Shown in pieces: positions 49,580 to 59,836 of a stretch of 64,000 nt of DNA. The stretch is taken from assembly GCA_034401135.1 (NCBI GenBank), contig JAWZSP010000004.1, positions 682,001-746,000 of the forward strand. The letters are read 5' to 3'. The stretch's first letter is position 1. Each line of letters opens with the position of its first letter. A program made the position numbers and the translations under genes. Under the pieces are notes generated by a model. The model searched no databases, was not told the DNA's origin, and saw only the letters and a list, made by a program, of their open reading frames with translations. The DNA comes from Volutella citrinella (taxonomy: Eukaryota; Ascomycota; Sordariomycetes; Hypocreales; Nectriaceae).

Positions 49580-50956
49580 ATGACCGTCCCGACGCACTTC
49601 CACATGCCTGGTGCCTTCCACGCCGAGGGCGTCCACCCGGGCCTGTTTCGCCCGCCCATCTCTCCCAGCTCCAGCACCACCAGCTATGGCTACGCGCCGC
49701 GCACATCGACGCCCGCCTACGACACCAGCTCCAAGCGCAAGCGCAACCGCCATGATATCTCCAGGTCCCGCGACCTGCGCATGAACGATGACATGGAGCC
49801 CGAGGGCATCTTCTCGACCCCGGTTTCCCGCCCCGACCTCCAGCGCTACCAGCTGGCTGGCCAGCTCGACACCCCCAACGGAGGACCGGTCGACGGCAAT
49901 CCTCTAGACGAGAGCATGTATTCCGACTCCGACTATCGCAAGGCTCTGGGCTCTAAGCGCGCCCGCGACGATATCGACGGTAACCTGGCCCAGCCGACGC
50001 CGCTCTTCAATCTGCCGCCCCAGCCGACGCCCACGAGAGCATGGAGCAGCGTTGCCTTTGGCGCCATCGGCGGCGTCGTTGGCCGTGTGTGGGAGTTTTG
50101 TAAGGCCGGTGCCTTCCGTGGCTTCAGCGCCGGCGGAGGCAGGGCTTTTGAGATGACTGACGGTGGCGTCCAGGAGGTGTTACCGGGGGACGACCATCGT
50201 CTCCCGGGCGGCTTCCCCCTGTCGCAGGACTTTGCTGAATCCCAGCAGTACGTCGACGCGCCCGAAGAGCAGCTCGACAGCGGGGCTTCCACGCCCACCG
50301 GGCCGGCCGCGAAGCGCAGACACACCGATCAACACAATGACCTGGGGAGGAACTGGGTCATGGTGGGTGACTCGAAGCAGCCCGAATTCAAGACGCCCCA
50401 GCGCCGACCCAGCCGACCGGTGCCCCGACCCCGAAATCAGGGACCTTCCATGACGACGGGGAGACGCATCAGCACGCCAGCGTCCCGAATGTCGACCGGC
50501 ACGCCCGTCTCCAACTCTCGACGCCCTGCGAGCCGTGCCTCAGTAAGCCGTCCGTCGAGCCGCCTGTCGTACGCACCGTCGCCTATCCAGACCACGCAAG
50601 CCTCCACCGCCTCCTTTGCGTCGTCTCGCTCCCCCTCGCCCAGCAAGATCCCCCGACCTTCGCACTCCCGAAACTCGAGCTTTGCCGCCGCTCCCTCGCC
50701 GTCGCATGCTCTCGGCCACCGACGATCCCACAGCAATGCTTCCACGGCCTCGAACCGCGGCGAGGTCATCAACAACAGCCCCCGACTCAACGCCGAAGCC
50801 AAGCACCTGGCATCGCGCCGCAAGCTGGAGGAGCGCGAGGCCGACGCGCGAATCTCGGCGTTCAACAAGCAGCTACAGGACATGATCCGCCAGGGTAAGG
50901 AGGCGCTTGGTACGACGGTAGAGGTGGAAGGCAATTGGGAAGATGATGAAAACTGA
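49580..50956 (+). CDS. Conserved fungal low-complexity protein, unknown function
   Basis: A single exon codes for 458 residues from the first ATG (MTVPTHFHMPGAFHAEGVHPG). A basic nuclear-localisation-like cluster (SSKRKRNRHD) is followed by a short amphipathic or weakly hydrophobic block (RAWSSVAFGAIGGVVGRVWEFCKAGAFRGF, about residues 155-185). A long Ser/Pro/Arg disordered region with SPSK and RPSR-type phosphosites comes next, and then a charged helix (AEAKHLASRRKLEEREADARISAFNKQLQDMIRQGKEALGT). The only ordered and apparently conserved parts are the Gly-rich block and the final helix. Nuclear or cytoskeletal roles are possible; none can be assigned. Confidence 0.82.
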   Translation: MTVPTHFHMPGAFHAEGVHPGLFRPPISPSSSTTSYGYAPRTSTPAYDTSSKRKRNRHDISRSRDLRMNDDMEPEGIFSTPVSRPDLQRYQLAGQLDTPNGGPVDGNPLDESMYSDSDYRKALGSKRARDDIDGNLAQPTPLFNLPPQPTPTRAWSSVAFGAIGGVVGRVWEFCKAGAFRGFSAGGGRAFEMTDGGVQEVLPGDDHRLPGGFPLSQDFAESQQYVDAPEEQLDSGASTPTGPAAKRRHTDQHNDLGRNWVMVGDSKQPEFKTPQRRPSRPVPRPRNQGPSMTTGRRISTPASRMSTGTPVSNSRRPASRASVSRPSSRLSYAPSPIQTTQASTASFASSRSPSPSKIPRPSHSRNSSFAAAPSPSHALGHRRSHSNASTASNRGEVINNSPRLNAEAKHLASRRKLEEREADARISAFNKQLQDMIRQGKEALGTTVEVEGNWEDDEN

Positions 50957-52236
50957 CCGGTTTCTGTACCATCTCGCCTCGCCTGGCGGCCTTGCCGTGC
51001 GCGCCCATTGCCCCTCTTTGTTTTTGATACCCTCCCTCCTTCGCCCATGTTATTTACTGTGATTTGTATTTGAGTGCCATTTTTTTCTGGGCCGGCGCGC
51101 CTACGGAGGGCCGCAGTGGCGAGGTTTCGGGGAGTTCATTTCTGTGCATTTTGACATTGGGGATTGGAGACTCTTGTCTCTAGCAACAGCGGGAGGTTGC
51201 TCTAGCTTTTTACCTTGGGATCACACTTGATGGGCGTTGGCTGTGACGATCTGCTGGCAGCTGGCCGGCTGAATGTATATAACTGTACCAGAAGCCCAAG
51301 ACAGACCCACGACTGCATGAATTATACTACCATCGCGTCATATGATGAATTTGTATGTGAGTCAAGGCCCCAGATGTGCCAAGCATCGGGGCATTGAGGG
51401 CCGGGATCTAGATCTGGCTTGCCGCGCCGATGATGCTTGCTCACGGAAGTCGGGACCGTGGGGCCGGGATCTCGGCCGAACTCAGGTATTTCGGCAGCCC
51501 AAGGCGAAGTGCAACAGAAGCAGGACGAACAAGCTGTTGTGTATTTCCGAGGATGCGGAATGCGGTTCATCTTGTTAGCTCCATTTGATGCGTGGGACTC
51601 CCGGCGCTGGCTTGGGCGCGGACTGTCGGGGCGGTTGACGTTGACATGCATGAGAAATGAAGCGATCGCCCCGAGCCGCCCCAGCTGAGAGACGGCATCT
51701 GCAGCCCAGCCAGCAGGTCTCACAATCTAAATAACGTCGTGAACCCCCCCCTACACGGCACAGCGACCTGAATACGCGCCCGTAAAAGGCCAAACCCGCC
51801 ATCTCGTGACAAACATCAGTCATCCTGCAACACTGGGTTTGGCGAAAAGGGCCCGCCCCGCCGACACCCGTCCGGAGCGCAACCCACCTCAGCCGAGTCC
51901 ACACGGCCCGACATCCGGAGCAGCCACACCGGCGGCCGGTCGACGAGCCGGAGCAGAGCCACTCCACCAGGTTATGCCTCACCTGCCCCCCCCCTCCGAT
52001 GATCCGATACGGGCAGACTGCCTCCTACTGCACCCAATTCGACGTCGACGACTGGTGCGAATTGACAGTCCGCCGCACACCCATCACGAGCGGCCTCGCG
52101 CAGGAGCACTTGTCCCGTCGGCCCATTTCCTCGCAGAAAAAACCAGCATTCCAGCAACATTCCGGCAAATTTTCCCTCGCTTCTCGCCACGCAAGAGGCT
52201 ACCGCTACCGATAAGGACGACGGAACCCTTCCCCCC
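50957..52236. other. Intergenic, Zn2Cys6 gene promoter
   Basis: About 1.3 kb. Homopolymer C-runs occur near 51746 and 51987. Frames on both strands lack any recognisable feature. Confidence 0.45.
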
Positions 52237-54595
52237 ATGGCCGCCCAGAACCAGAACGCCGCGGCGGCCGCGGTCGCCGCCTCGACAGACAGGCGCCGTC
52301 GCAAGTCGGGCAAGACGTGCAAGGCGAGGTCGCTCGCGTGCCGGGAGTGTCGGGACCGCAAGATTCGCTGCGACGGGGCCCGGCCGGTGTGCGATGCGTG
52401 CTCGCGTCGGGGCTGGGGCGCCGAGCAGTGCGTGTACCCGGAGATTGAGCACGAGGGCTCGATTGCGAGTTCCAGGAGGTAGGTCCGGCGGAGATGTGAG
52501 TCGTCGGGAGAATGAGACTGATGTTGGGGGGGATTTAGTTATATCCTCGCGCTGCAGAAGCGGGTGAAGGAGTTGGAGGAGAAGGAGCAGAGGATGGTGA
52601 GTGGCATCCCTCCCCCCTTCGAAGCCGGGACTGACATGATGACTATAGGCAAATGCCCTTCATCAGCATCACTCGGCCTCTGGAACACCTCCCGCGTATG
52701 ACGACGCCTGGCCAAGACCCATCCACTCTCCCCATGCGGCACCCCCTCAGCCCATCCTGCCGCCCATCATCACCGAGCCCAAGTATCAGATCCCCGGGGG
52801 ATTCCCGAGCGGGGCGGCCGGCTCCCTCCCGATGCCGCACGACTCTCCGCTGCCGCTGCCGCATCACCACCATCCGACGGCGATGCAAGTGGGTGCCAGC
52901 CCGCCGCTGACCGACGACCTCGAGGAGCCGGCGCCGTCATCGTCGTGCTTCGGGTCCTACTCGACCAACGCGCAGGCCGCCGCGCTGCTGGACAAGATCT
53001 CGCTGCCGCCGACGGCCGCCATGGACGAGCTACTGGGAGGCTACTTCGACTGCGACTGGGCGACCATGCCCGTCGTGCACCGACCGTCGTTCCTACGCCG
53101 ATACCAGCACCTCGTCGCCGTGTCCAGCTCGCGGTACCGCCGCGACATCCCGCTCGCCGAGGCCACGGACCTGGCCGTCACGTACACGCTGCTTCTCGGC
53201 ATGCTCGCCATCGGACAACTATGCCGCTCGTCACCCGGCACCGACGCCGCGGCCGTGGCGGGCGAGTTCCACCAAAAGGCGCGGAGCCTGCTGCTCGCCG
53301 ACGTGGCCTTTACGCCGTCGCCGCTCGTCGTCCAGGCGATGCTGCTGCACGCGCGGTTCCTGCGGCGCAGCGGCGCCCAGCAGGAGAGCTGGGCGCTCGT
53401 CGGCATGGCGCACCGGCTGGCCGAGGGCCTGATGCTGCACGCCGACGCGCCGCCGGGCAAGACGCAGATGGAGCAGGAGGAGCGCAGGAGGACGTGGTGC
53501 GCGTGCGTGCAGCTGCTTCGGTCCCGGAGCGCCGCCAACGGGGCCTCGGCGTCGTCCAGCGCCGTGTTCGGCACCCTGCCGCAGGAGGTTGACGACGAGT
53601 ACCTCGAGAGCAGGCTGCCGGCCGCGACGGGGAGGCAGCCGCCCGACGTGCCCTCGGTGCTGTCCTTCTTCGTGCACTCGCTCCGGCTGTCGGACGGCGT
53701 GCTGCAGCCCATCAGGGCGTATTTCCAGGCGCCCTCGTCGGACATCAAGACGGACGACGTCTTTGCGGTGCTGGGGAAGACGCTCAAGCTGGACGACCAG
53801 CTGCAGGAGTGGTACGACAGCACGCCGCGACATCTTTTGCTCGCGGATGCGTCATCGCACAGCCAGGCGGCCTACAGACGACAGGCTATTGTAATGCACC
53901 TAATGTATCTTGAGACCAGGACGCTCCTGTACCGGCTTGCCCTGATGCAGGTTGTCAAGCAGTGCTCCAACAAGCCGCTTTCCAGCCTGGCTTGGGCGTT
54001 GGCCGAGAGGATCGTCGAGGGCTGCTACGCCGCGAGCATGGAGCTCGTTGACATGATGGCGGCCGAGGCCGAGTGCATCGTGCAATGCGGCGTGGTGCCG
54101 AGCCACATGACGATGGGTGAGTACTCGCGTAAGACACACACGCGATCAAACCTGGCGGACTAACAAACTTTGACAGTCCTCTGCGCCATCTGCACAAGCC
54201 TCAGCCTTCTTCTGAGGAGCACGCAACTCAGCAGCCTCAGCACGAAGCGGGCGCTACTCGCGAGCGACACGCAGCGATGCCTTGCGCTGGCTCGACAGCT
54301 CTGTCCGCGCGGGGACGCGTCCACGGACCGCTCGCTCCAGATGATGGACGACCTGGTGCAAGACCGGCCGCGTGCGACACTCTCGCCGCTGAGCGACGTG
54401 CTGGACCCGACGCTGGAGCCTGATAGTCCGTCGGGGGCGCTGCCGCCGTGCAAGGGCTTGGTGGCAGAAGCCGTGGACCAGCGGTGCCGGGACGGGCGGG
54501 CCGAGATGGCGCTGCTCGAGGCGTGGCAGCTGGGCGACACGCGTGGCCTGGCGGGCCAGGGTATCGTGATGCAGGAGCTGGTGGCTCTCTGGTGA
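52237..54595 (+). CDS. Zn(II)2Cys6 transcription factor with fungal-specific domain
   Basis: Four exons (52237-52478, 52539-52596, 52649-54116, 54177-54595) join to 728 residues. The binuclear cluster is ACRECRDRKIRCDGARPVCDAC...QCVYP with Cys at 35, 38, 45, 52, 55 and 65 (2-6-6-2-9 spacing), preceded by a basic RRRRKSGKTCKAR arm. A coiled coil (YILALQKRVKELEEKEQRM, about 82-100) supplies dimerisation. A His/Pro-rich linker follows, then the fungal-specific transcription factor domain (LLGGYFDCDWATMPVVHRPSFLRRY... QQESWALVGMAHRLAEGLMLH...), which has the usual signature. The regulated genes are not evident; no biosynthetic cluster adjoins it. Confidence 0.93.
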
Positions 54596-55177
54596 GATGA
54601 GGCGCGGGGGAGCGGTAACGAAACTAATGCAGCGATATGACTTGGGATGGGCATGGATGGATGGGATGGCATGGATGGGATGGGTGGGCTAGGTGTTTTG
54701 CGGCGTAACTTAATACCCTGAATTGATTATCGTATAGTAATTGGATAATGGTAAAAATATACTTGGTAAATACAAACTGTCCGTCGTTGCTACAGTCGGA
54801 ACATGGCAGCCTCCATTGGGCTGTTTGTGGTATAATATTGTGCTGGGTCGTTGGAGAGAAGAGTGGCAGTTGAAAATGTGAGTGTTTGTGTCACCCACCA
54901 GTCGAGCCGGTACCTGAGGCAATGCTTGGATCGACATGCAGACGCAGGGGAGTGCCCGCTGTCATTGGGAGCGCTGCCATGTTAGCTCCAGTGCCAATGC
55001 GCCAAGAGGCCTCGAGGTGGTCGCGTGCTCTACACTGATACTACATGGCATTGGCAACAGATGGATAGCGATGGTAGATGATGTATTGCGGCTTATAGCA
55101 AGTCAACTGCATACATATCATGTCATTCTAATCATTATCCCACACACAGCTTGTCCCCATTGCCTGGGCCCCAGTTC
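54596..55177. other. Convergent intergenic region with minisatellite
   Basis: It lies between the Zn2Cys6 gene and the minus-strand small gene. A GGGATGGCAT-type repeat is at 54646-54687; the rest is featureless. Confidence 0.5.
54646..54687. repeat. Short GGATGG-type minisatellite
   Basis: Degenerate copies of GGGATGG/GCATGGAT follow one another for about 42 bp, immediately 3' of the Zn2Cys6 gene. Confidence 0.8.
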
Positions 55178-55435
55178 TCACTTGCTGCTCTTCTTGTCCG
55201 TGACATCCTCAATGCGCCGCGACGAGTCCTGCCCCCCCGACGACCGCAGCTGCCGGCCCGACGGATAGTGGTATTCCCGATACTGCGCGGGACTGCCGTT
55301 GTCTTGGCGCACGGTGCGGACCGTCGTGCCCTGGAGGTTGGTTTCCCGCTGCTCGGCGAAGGCGTGCGACTCGGTGCGGCCGTCCCGGGTCGAGCTGCTG
55401 GAGTAGCTCTGGCTGCTGGAGCTGTAGAAGGACAT
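55178..55435 (-). CDS. Small Ser/Arg-rich protein, unknown function
   Basis: One exon of 85 residues begins MSFYSSSSQSYSSSSTRDG and continues TESHAFAEQRETNLQGTTVRTVRQDNGSPAQYREYHYPSGRQLRSSGGQDSSRRIEDVTDKKSSK. It has no helix, membrane segment or signal peptide and would be disordered. The biased start and the regular pattern of VRTVRQD/YREYHYP look selected rather than random, and similar tiny proteins occur in other Hypocreales as I recall. The upstream frame remains open for 57 codons without an ATG that fits better. Translation is likely but unproven. Confidence 0.6.
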   Translation of the reverse strand: MSFYSSSSQSYSSSSTRDGRTESHAFAEQRETNLQGTTVRTVRQDNGSPAQYREYHYPSGRQLRSSGGQDSSRRIEDVTDKKSSK

Positions 55436-55691
55436 GTTTGGTCTGTTTTGGTGTTGGAGGGTGGTTTGCGATGGGAGAGATGGTTGTGCCTCTGGTTGAT
55501 GGATGAGAGAGGTTGAGGGTGGGAAATGTGAGGTTGAATGTGATGTAGTTGTAGACAGTGAATGTTTGGTGGTGTCACGCGGGGTCGCCAACGTCATGTC
55601 AGTCAAGACGTTACACTCGCCACATACTACTCAACCCCATCATGAGTTGCACAACCATCAACCGCCATCGAGTGACGTCACCCATTCAGAC

Positions 55692-57590
55692 CTACTTCAT
55701 CCGCTTAAACGGGTGCGCCTCCGTGTTAAACACATAGTCGTCGAGGCTGATGAGCCCCGGCTCCGAGAAGACGAGGTAAAAGTACTTTAGCGTCTCGCCC
55801 ATCCAGAACGACTCCATGGACCCGACCGGGCGCGGCTTCTCGTCGGCCTTGGTCACGTCCCAGACGGCCGTGTTGGCCAGCTCCGTCTCGGTGGCGTTGC
55901 GGACGGCCTCGAACATGGCCCACGCCGAGTCGGCCAGGTCGCGCCGGGCCGTCGCGCGGTACAGCACGAAGACGCTCTCGATGGCTTCGGGACGCAGGAT
56001 GTAGCGCCGGTCTGGGATCCGCGTGAAGCCCTGCGGCAGCCGGTCCGAGGCGATGATCTTGTCGGCCTCGGTGAGCGGCGTGTCGGGCGTGCGGCTGTTG
56101 TCCCGGAGCACGGCCTGCTTCCACGCGTTGTCGTTCCAGTGGCAGGAGGAGGCGTCGGTGGACTCGCATGCCGCCATGTGGAATGTCTCGGGCATGATGC
56201 CGTGTGGGAACGCCTTGTACGCGTAGACGCACCCGTCGGTGAGTCGGGTGGCCAGCTCCATGTCCGCGGGCCGGTCGAAGAGCTTCCCGCCTAGGGCCAG
56301 CATGCCGCCGGCGAAGCAGACGAGGTGCTGGCCCCCGTGGTCGACCTCGTACGTCGTCTCGCCGCCCTCGCGCTTGTTGACACGCACCGCGCCCGCGACC
56401 AGGATATCGGCGTCGGTGGGCGTCAAGGGCCGGAAGAAGTGCCGCTTAGAGGCAGCATCGACGGCCTTTTCGTACATGCTCCTGTACACGGGCAGTCGGC
56501 CCCCGGTCATGGCGGCCATCTTGGGGAGATACTCGTACAGCGAGTCGGCCATGGCGCCCAGGCTAAAGGTCGAGCCCTGGTTGAAGATGGCCATCTCGGC
56601 GTTGACGGACAGCGGCCACAGCCCCGGCAGGTCGGTCGAGTCCTGCTGGGCGGCCAGGAGGTCGGTGATGCGCTGCACGGCGTCGAACCACTTGGTGTCA
56701 CCCGTGAGCTGCGACAGGCGCGTCATCTCCATACACAGGCTGCCCAGCTCGGCCGACAGCGTGTTAGATGCGGCCTTTTGCCTGGCGCCAATGGCGGCTG
56801 AGCGGACGTTCCAGCGCGCGACGGGGAGGTGGTTGGGCGTGTCAAAGGCCTTGTACAGCATGTCGCCCACCTCGACGGCCTTGCGCAACAGTCTGGCGTC
56901 GCCGCTGAGCTCGTGCGCCGACAGGAAGCCGCCGAGGTAGCGGATCGTCGTCTCGAACGTGTTGATCTCCTTGAGCTCCGTCTCGGTAAAGTCGATGGCC
57001 TCGGCGGCTGCCACGCCCTCGTTGAATTCGTCGCGCAGGCCCATGATCCAGAGTGTGTCGAGGGCGTCGACGAGCGTGGCCGCCCATCCGCCAAACGGGT
57101 TGCGCTGTCCGCCTGACACGGGGTCCAGCTCGTCAGCCATCCAGGCGTGCGCCTTGTACGACTTCCAGCACCGTAGCAGCGCGCTCTTGACCTCGCGCTG
57201 GCGTCCGGTGCGCTCCTCGCGGTCGGCATCGGACTCGGCCGGGAACTCGGCCTGGATCCGGGGGAACGTCTGGGGCGCCGCCGTGGGTAGCGGCCGCAGC
57301 GTCTCCACGGGATAATTGACGATGACGGTCCTCCAGAAGTAGCTGGCGGCGGCGGGGTCCTCTGCCTTGGGTTTGTCCTTGGGTTTGTCCTTGGGCTCGT
57401 CTGCTTTGGGGATATCCTGCTTGGGCTTCGCATCATCCTGCGGCTGCTGCTGTGTCGTCTTGGTCTTCTGCGTCTGCTCTCGGACGGCGGCACCGGGCGT
57501 GTAGTCCAGCTGGCGATACGTGGTCATGAAGAGCAGCACCAGCGTCGCCAGGCCGCACACCAGCAGCAAGCGCCGGCCTCTGAAGTTCAT
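55692..57590 (-). CDS. Class I alpha-1,2-mannosidase (GH47)
   Basis: A single exon encodes 632 residues. MNFRGRRLLLVCGLATLVLLFMTTYRQLDY is a type II membrane anchor, followed by a Lys/Asp/Pro-rich stem (about 35-75) and then the catalytic (alpha/alpha)7 barrel. The barrel includes AFWMADELDPVSG-like start (KAHAWMADELDPV), NPFGGWAATLVDALDTLWIMGL, AIFNQGSTFSLGAMADSLYEYLPK, HLVCFAGGMLALGGK, PETFHMAACE and YILRPEAIESVFVLYR, ending LKYFYLVFSEPGLISLDDYVFNTEAHPF. These are the acidic and calcium-binding signatures of GH47. The enzyme trims alpha-1,2-linked mannose from N-glycans in the ER or Golgi. It is divergent from the surface-protein pair. Confidence 0.94.
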   Translation of the reverse strand: MNFRGRRLLLVCGLATLVLLFMTTYRQLDYTPGAAVREQTQKTKTTQQQPQDDAKPKQDIPKADEPKDKPKDKPKAEDPAAASYFWRTVIVNYPVETLRPLPTAAPQTFPRIQAEFPAESDADREERTGRQREVKSALLRCWKSYKAHAWMADELDPVSGGQRNPFGGWAATLVDALDTLWIMGLRDEFNEGVAAAEAIDFTETELKEINTFETTIRYLGGFLSAHELSGDARLLRKAVEVGDMLYKAFDTPNHLPVARWNVRSAAIGARQKAASNTLSAELGSLCMEMTRLSQLTGDTKWFDAVQRITDLLAAQQDSTDLPGLWPLSVNAEMAIFNQGSTFSLGAMADSLYEYLPKMAAMTGGRLPVYRSMYEKAVDAASKRHFFRPLTPTDADILVAGAVRVNKREGGETTYEVDHGGQHLVCFAGGMLALGGKLFDRPADMELATRLTDGCVYAYKAFPHGIMPETFHMAACESTDASSCHWNDNAWKQAVLRDNSRTPDTPLTEADKIIASDRLPQGFTRIPDRRYILRPEAIESVFVLYRATARRDLADSAWAMFEAVRNATETELANTAVWDVTKADEKPRPVGSMESFWMGETLKYFYLVFSEPGLISLDDYVFNTEAHPFKRMK

Positions 57591-58256
57591 GGTGGGCGAT
57601 TGATGCTGTTGTAGTTGTCAAGAAGGAGAAACAGATTGACACGGGCCGCCGTGGTTATCTAGAGACAGTGGATTGCACCCTTCCAGGGGTTCCGCTCGGC
57701 TACCTTAACCAACAGCCCCTACCAGCCTTGTCATGGTATTCCCACTTGTCCGCTGGGTGCATCCCAGCGCACCAATGTCTTGGCCCCCGCTAAATGTATG
57801 TTGGCCCAGATGAAACCTCGGACCCTGCCAGTCTCTGGCCTTCTCATCAAAAGAAACCCGACCAACAACATACAAAAGGCTATCACACATGCACCTAGTG
57901 GCCCTGTAAGTCGGCTGTCCAATCACCTGGGGTTCCAATCGCGTAGTTCACCACCACTAACCCACCCACAGCCACACTCACAGGCCCATCACGGCTCCAG
58001 CTGTTGGTTCACCCTGGTAAAATGCCTTCAGCCAGATGAAATGAGGACCGACCTTGCCACTGAGGGCTTTGTTGGCTCAGCTGCAGATACGTAAGGGGGG
58101 AAGGGGGAATTAATTACATGCGCAGCGCACTGCCTGTTCTCGTCCGATGCACCGCCGCGCTGTGTCCTCGTCCATCAATTCGTCTCATTTCATGGTTGAT
58201 ATACCCTTTGTTCGGGGCCCCTCGAGGAAACCCAAACAATAACACCGTCCTCAACC
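57591..58256. promoter_or_regulatory. Divergent promoter region, GH47 and surface protein
   Basis: The 666 bp separate the mannosidase start from the first Cys-rich surface protein. No specific site recognised. Confidence 0.45.
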
Positions 58257-59309
58257 ATGGCTCCCAGGTCGTACTGGCCCTTCGTAGCGGCCCTCGTCCT
58301 GACCCAACTCGCCGTGACGGCATCCGCGGCGTGCTACTTCCCCGACGGATCCCTCGCCCAGAACGACACGCCGTGTCGGGACGACGACGACGAGTCCGTG
58401 TGCTGCGGCCAGGGCTACGCGTGCCTCTCCAACCGGCTCTGCCAGGCCACGGGCGAAGAGCTCAAGAAGCCCGGGGCCACCGAGTTTGTGCGCGGCGGCT
58501 GCACCGACAAGACGTGGCGGAGCTCAAAGTGCCCGACCTTTTGCATCGCCCCCAATATTGACAACAGGGCGGGTGGCATGGGCGTGGCCAAGTGCAGCAA
58601 GGCGACAAAGGATTTGTACTGGTGCATTAATAAGAACCAGAAGGACGTGAGCTGCGACAAGGAGCAGAATATCCTGTACTTCCCAGGCAAGGCACAATCC
58701 TCCCGAGACTGCTGCGAGTTGAGATTTAAGAAGAGATTGACTGACCACGGGCTCTCTATAGGCAAGCCTACGGTTCTCACAACTATTGGCGTCAATCCTA
58801 AACCCACCTCAACAAGAAAGTCCAGCCAGACATCTTCATCGGCTGCCACCTCAACCACTTCGCCCACTTCGACCACGTCTGCAACAACTACGACATCTCA
58901 GAGCACTGCTCCGCCGGCTACAGCACCTGCATCAACCGGAGCCCCAGACAGAGACACACTAACGAATTCCGACAAAGGAAGCAATAACCAGGCAGCCATC
59001 ATTGGCGGCGCCGTCGGTGGCTCAGCTGCTGTCGGCATCGCGGCCTTGTTGACCTGGTGGTTCCTCAGGAGGAGGAGGGAGTCCCGCCCACCGACGATTC
59101 TCTACAGCGGCGCACCCAAGGAAGACATCGGCATTGGAATGGACCACCACTCTTCCTTCGTGACCAGCCCCGACACCGTCTTCGAGGCGGCCCCTTCGCC
59201 GGCCGCGTTTCAGAACCGGCAGTCTACCGTGTCGTTCGAAATGTCAGCGCGGCCGCGGAGCCCGCCGTCGCCGCAGGAGATGCCCACCGAGTTTCACGCG
59301 CGCAACTGA
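58257..59309 (+). CDS. Cys-rich single-pass surface protein (tandem paralog 1)
   Basis: The frame codes for 350 residues: a signal peptide (MAPRSYWPFVAALVLTQLAVTASA), a Cys-rich ectodomain beginning ACYFPDGSLAQNDTPC with CCGQGYACLSNRLC, CTDKTW, KCPTFC, KC, YWC and C, a Ser/Thr-rich stalk (about 180-240), one helix (IIGGAVGGSAAVGIAALLTWWFL) and a cytosolic RRRRES-led tail of about 75 residues. The architecture is that of a wall or environment sensor, similar in outline to WSC-type proteins but with a different Cys pattern. A possible GC-AG intron of 75 bp (58687-58761) lies in frame at the point where its neighbour has a normal intron; if spliced, the protein would lose 25 residues. Ligand and partner are unknown. 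Confidence 0.85.
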   Translation: MAPRSYWPFVAALVLTQLAVTASAACYFPDGSLAQNDTPCRDDDDESVCCGQGYACLSNRLCQATGEELKKPGATEFVRGGCTDKTWRSSKCPTFCIAPNIDNRAGGMGVAKCSKATKDLYWCINKNQKDVSCDKEQNILYFPGKAQSSRDCCELRFKKRLTDHGLSIGKPTVLTTIGVNPKPTSTRKSSQTSSSAATSTTSPTSTTSATTTTSQSTAPPATAPASTGAPDRDTLTNSDKGSNNQAAIIGGAVGGSAAVGIAALLTWWFLRRRRESRPPTILYSGAPKEDIGIGMDHHSSFVTSPDTVFEAAPSPAAFQNRQSTVSFEMSARPRSPPSPQEMPTEFHARN

Positions 59310-59836
59310 GGCGTCTAAATGGAGGAAGCAAAATACCTGTACATACTCGTGTATCAACACTTGGGCCCCCCAGCGAGCCGGAGCGGTAAGACTGGCAGAC
59401 GATGGCCAATGGATCGCAGGCGTCAGAAGATGCGTCTGTGACCGCGGTGCCTGGAATAGACCTAATGAAGCAATCGTCTGGGCTTTGGTGTGCTGGCCCG
59501 CCTCCTGCAGCTTTGACACGAACTCGGCCCATCCCGAGTGCTTGGTTAACCGCCGGCCTGGTTCGGGATATCCTAATGATTGGTATTGGGCGGCGCATTT
59601 CCTGCGTGAGGCGGCCCAAGGGCGGCCATCTCGAGGCCACAGCCGGCCGCCCATCCGACCGCTACGGCGTGGCCCGAAGCGCGAAGACTCGGCTGAAGTG
59701 CCATCTCTCGTCTTGAATTTACGCTATTTTTTAATTGTAATACGGTTGCCATCCTAGCTCTTTCCCACTAACTCTCTCGTCTCCCCCTTCGCGTGATTCA
59801 CCTCGGATGAGGCCCTGGTGAAGCTATATCACAGCC
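59310..59836. other. Intergenic between tandem paralogs
   Basis: This 527-bp stretch serves as 3' flank of the first and promoter of the second surface-protein gene. No other gene is seen. Confidence 0.5.

Noticed and set aside
52945..53592. Arg/Ala-rich open frame on the plus strand
   Set aside because: It is an out-of-frame shadow of the Zn2Cys6 regulator exon 3.
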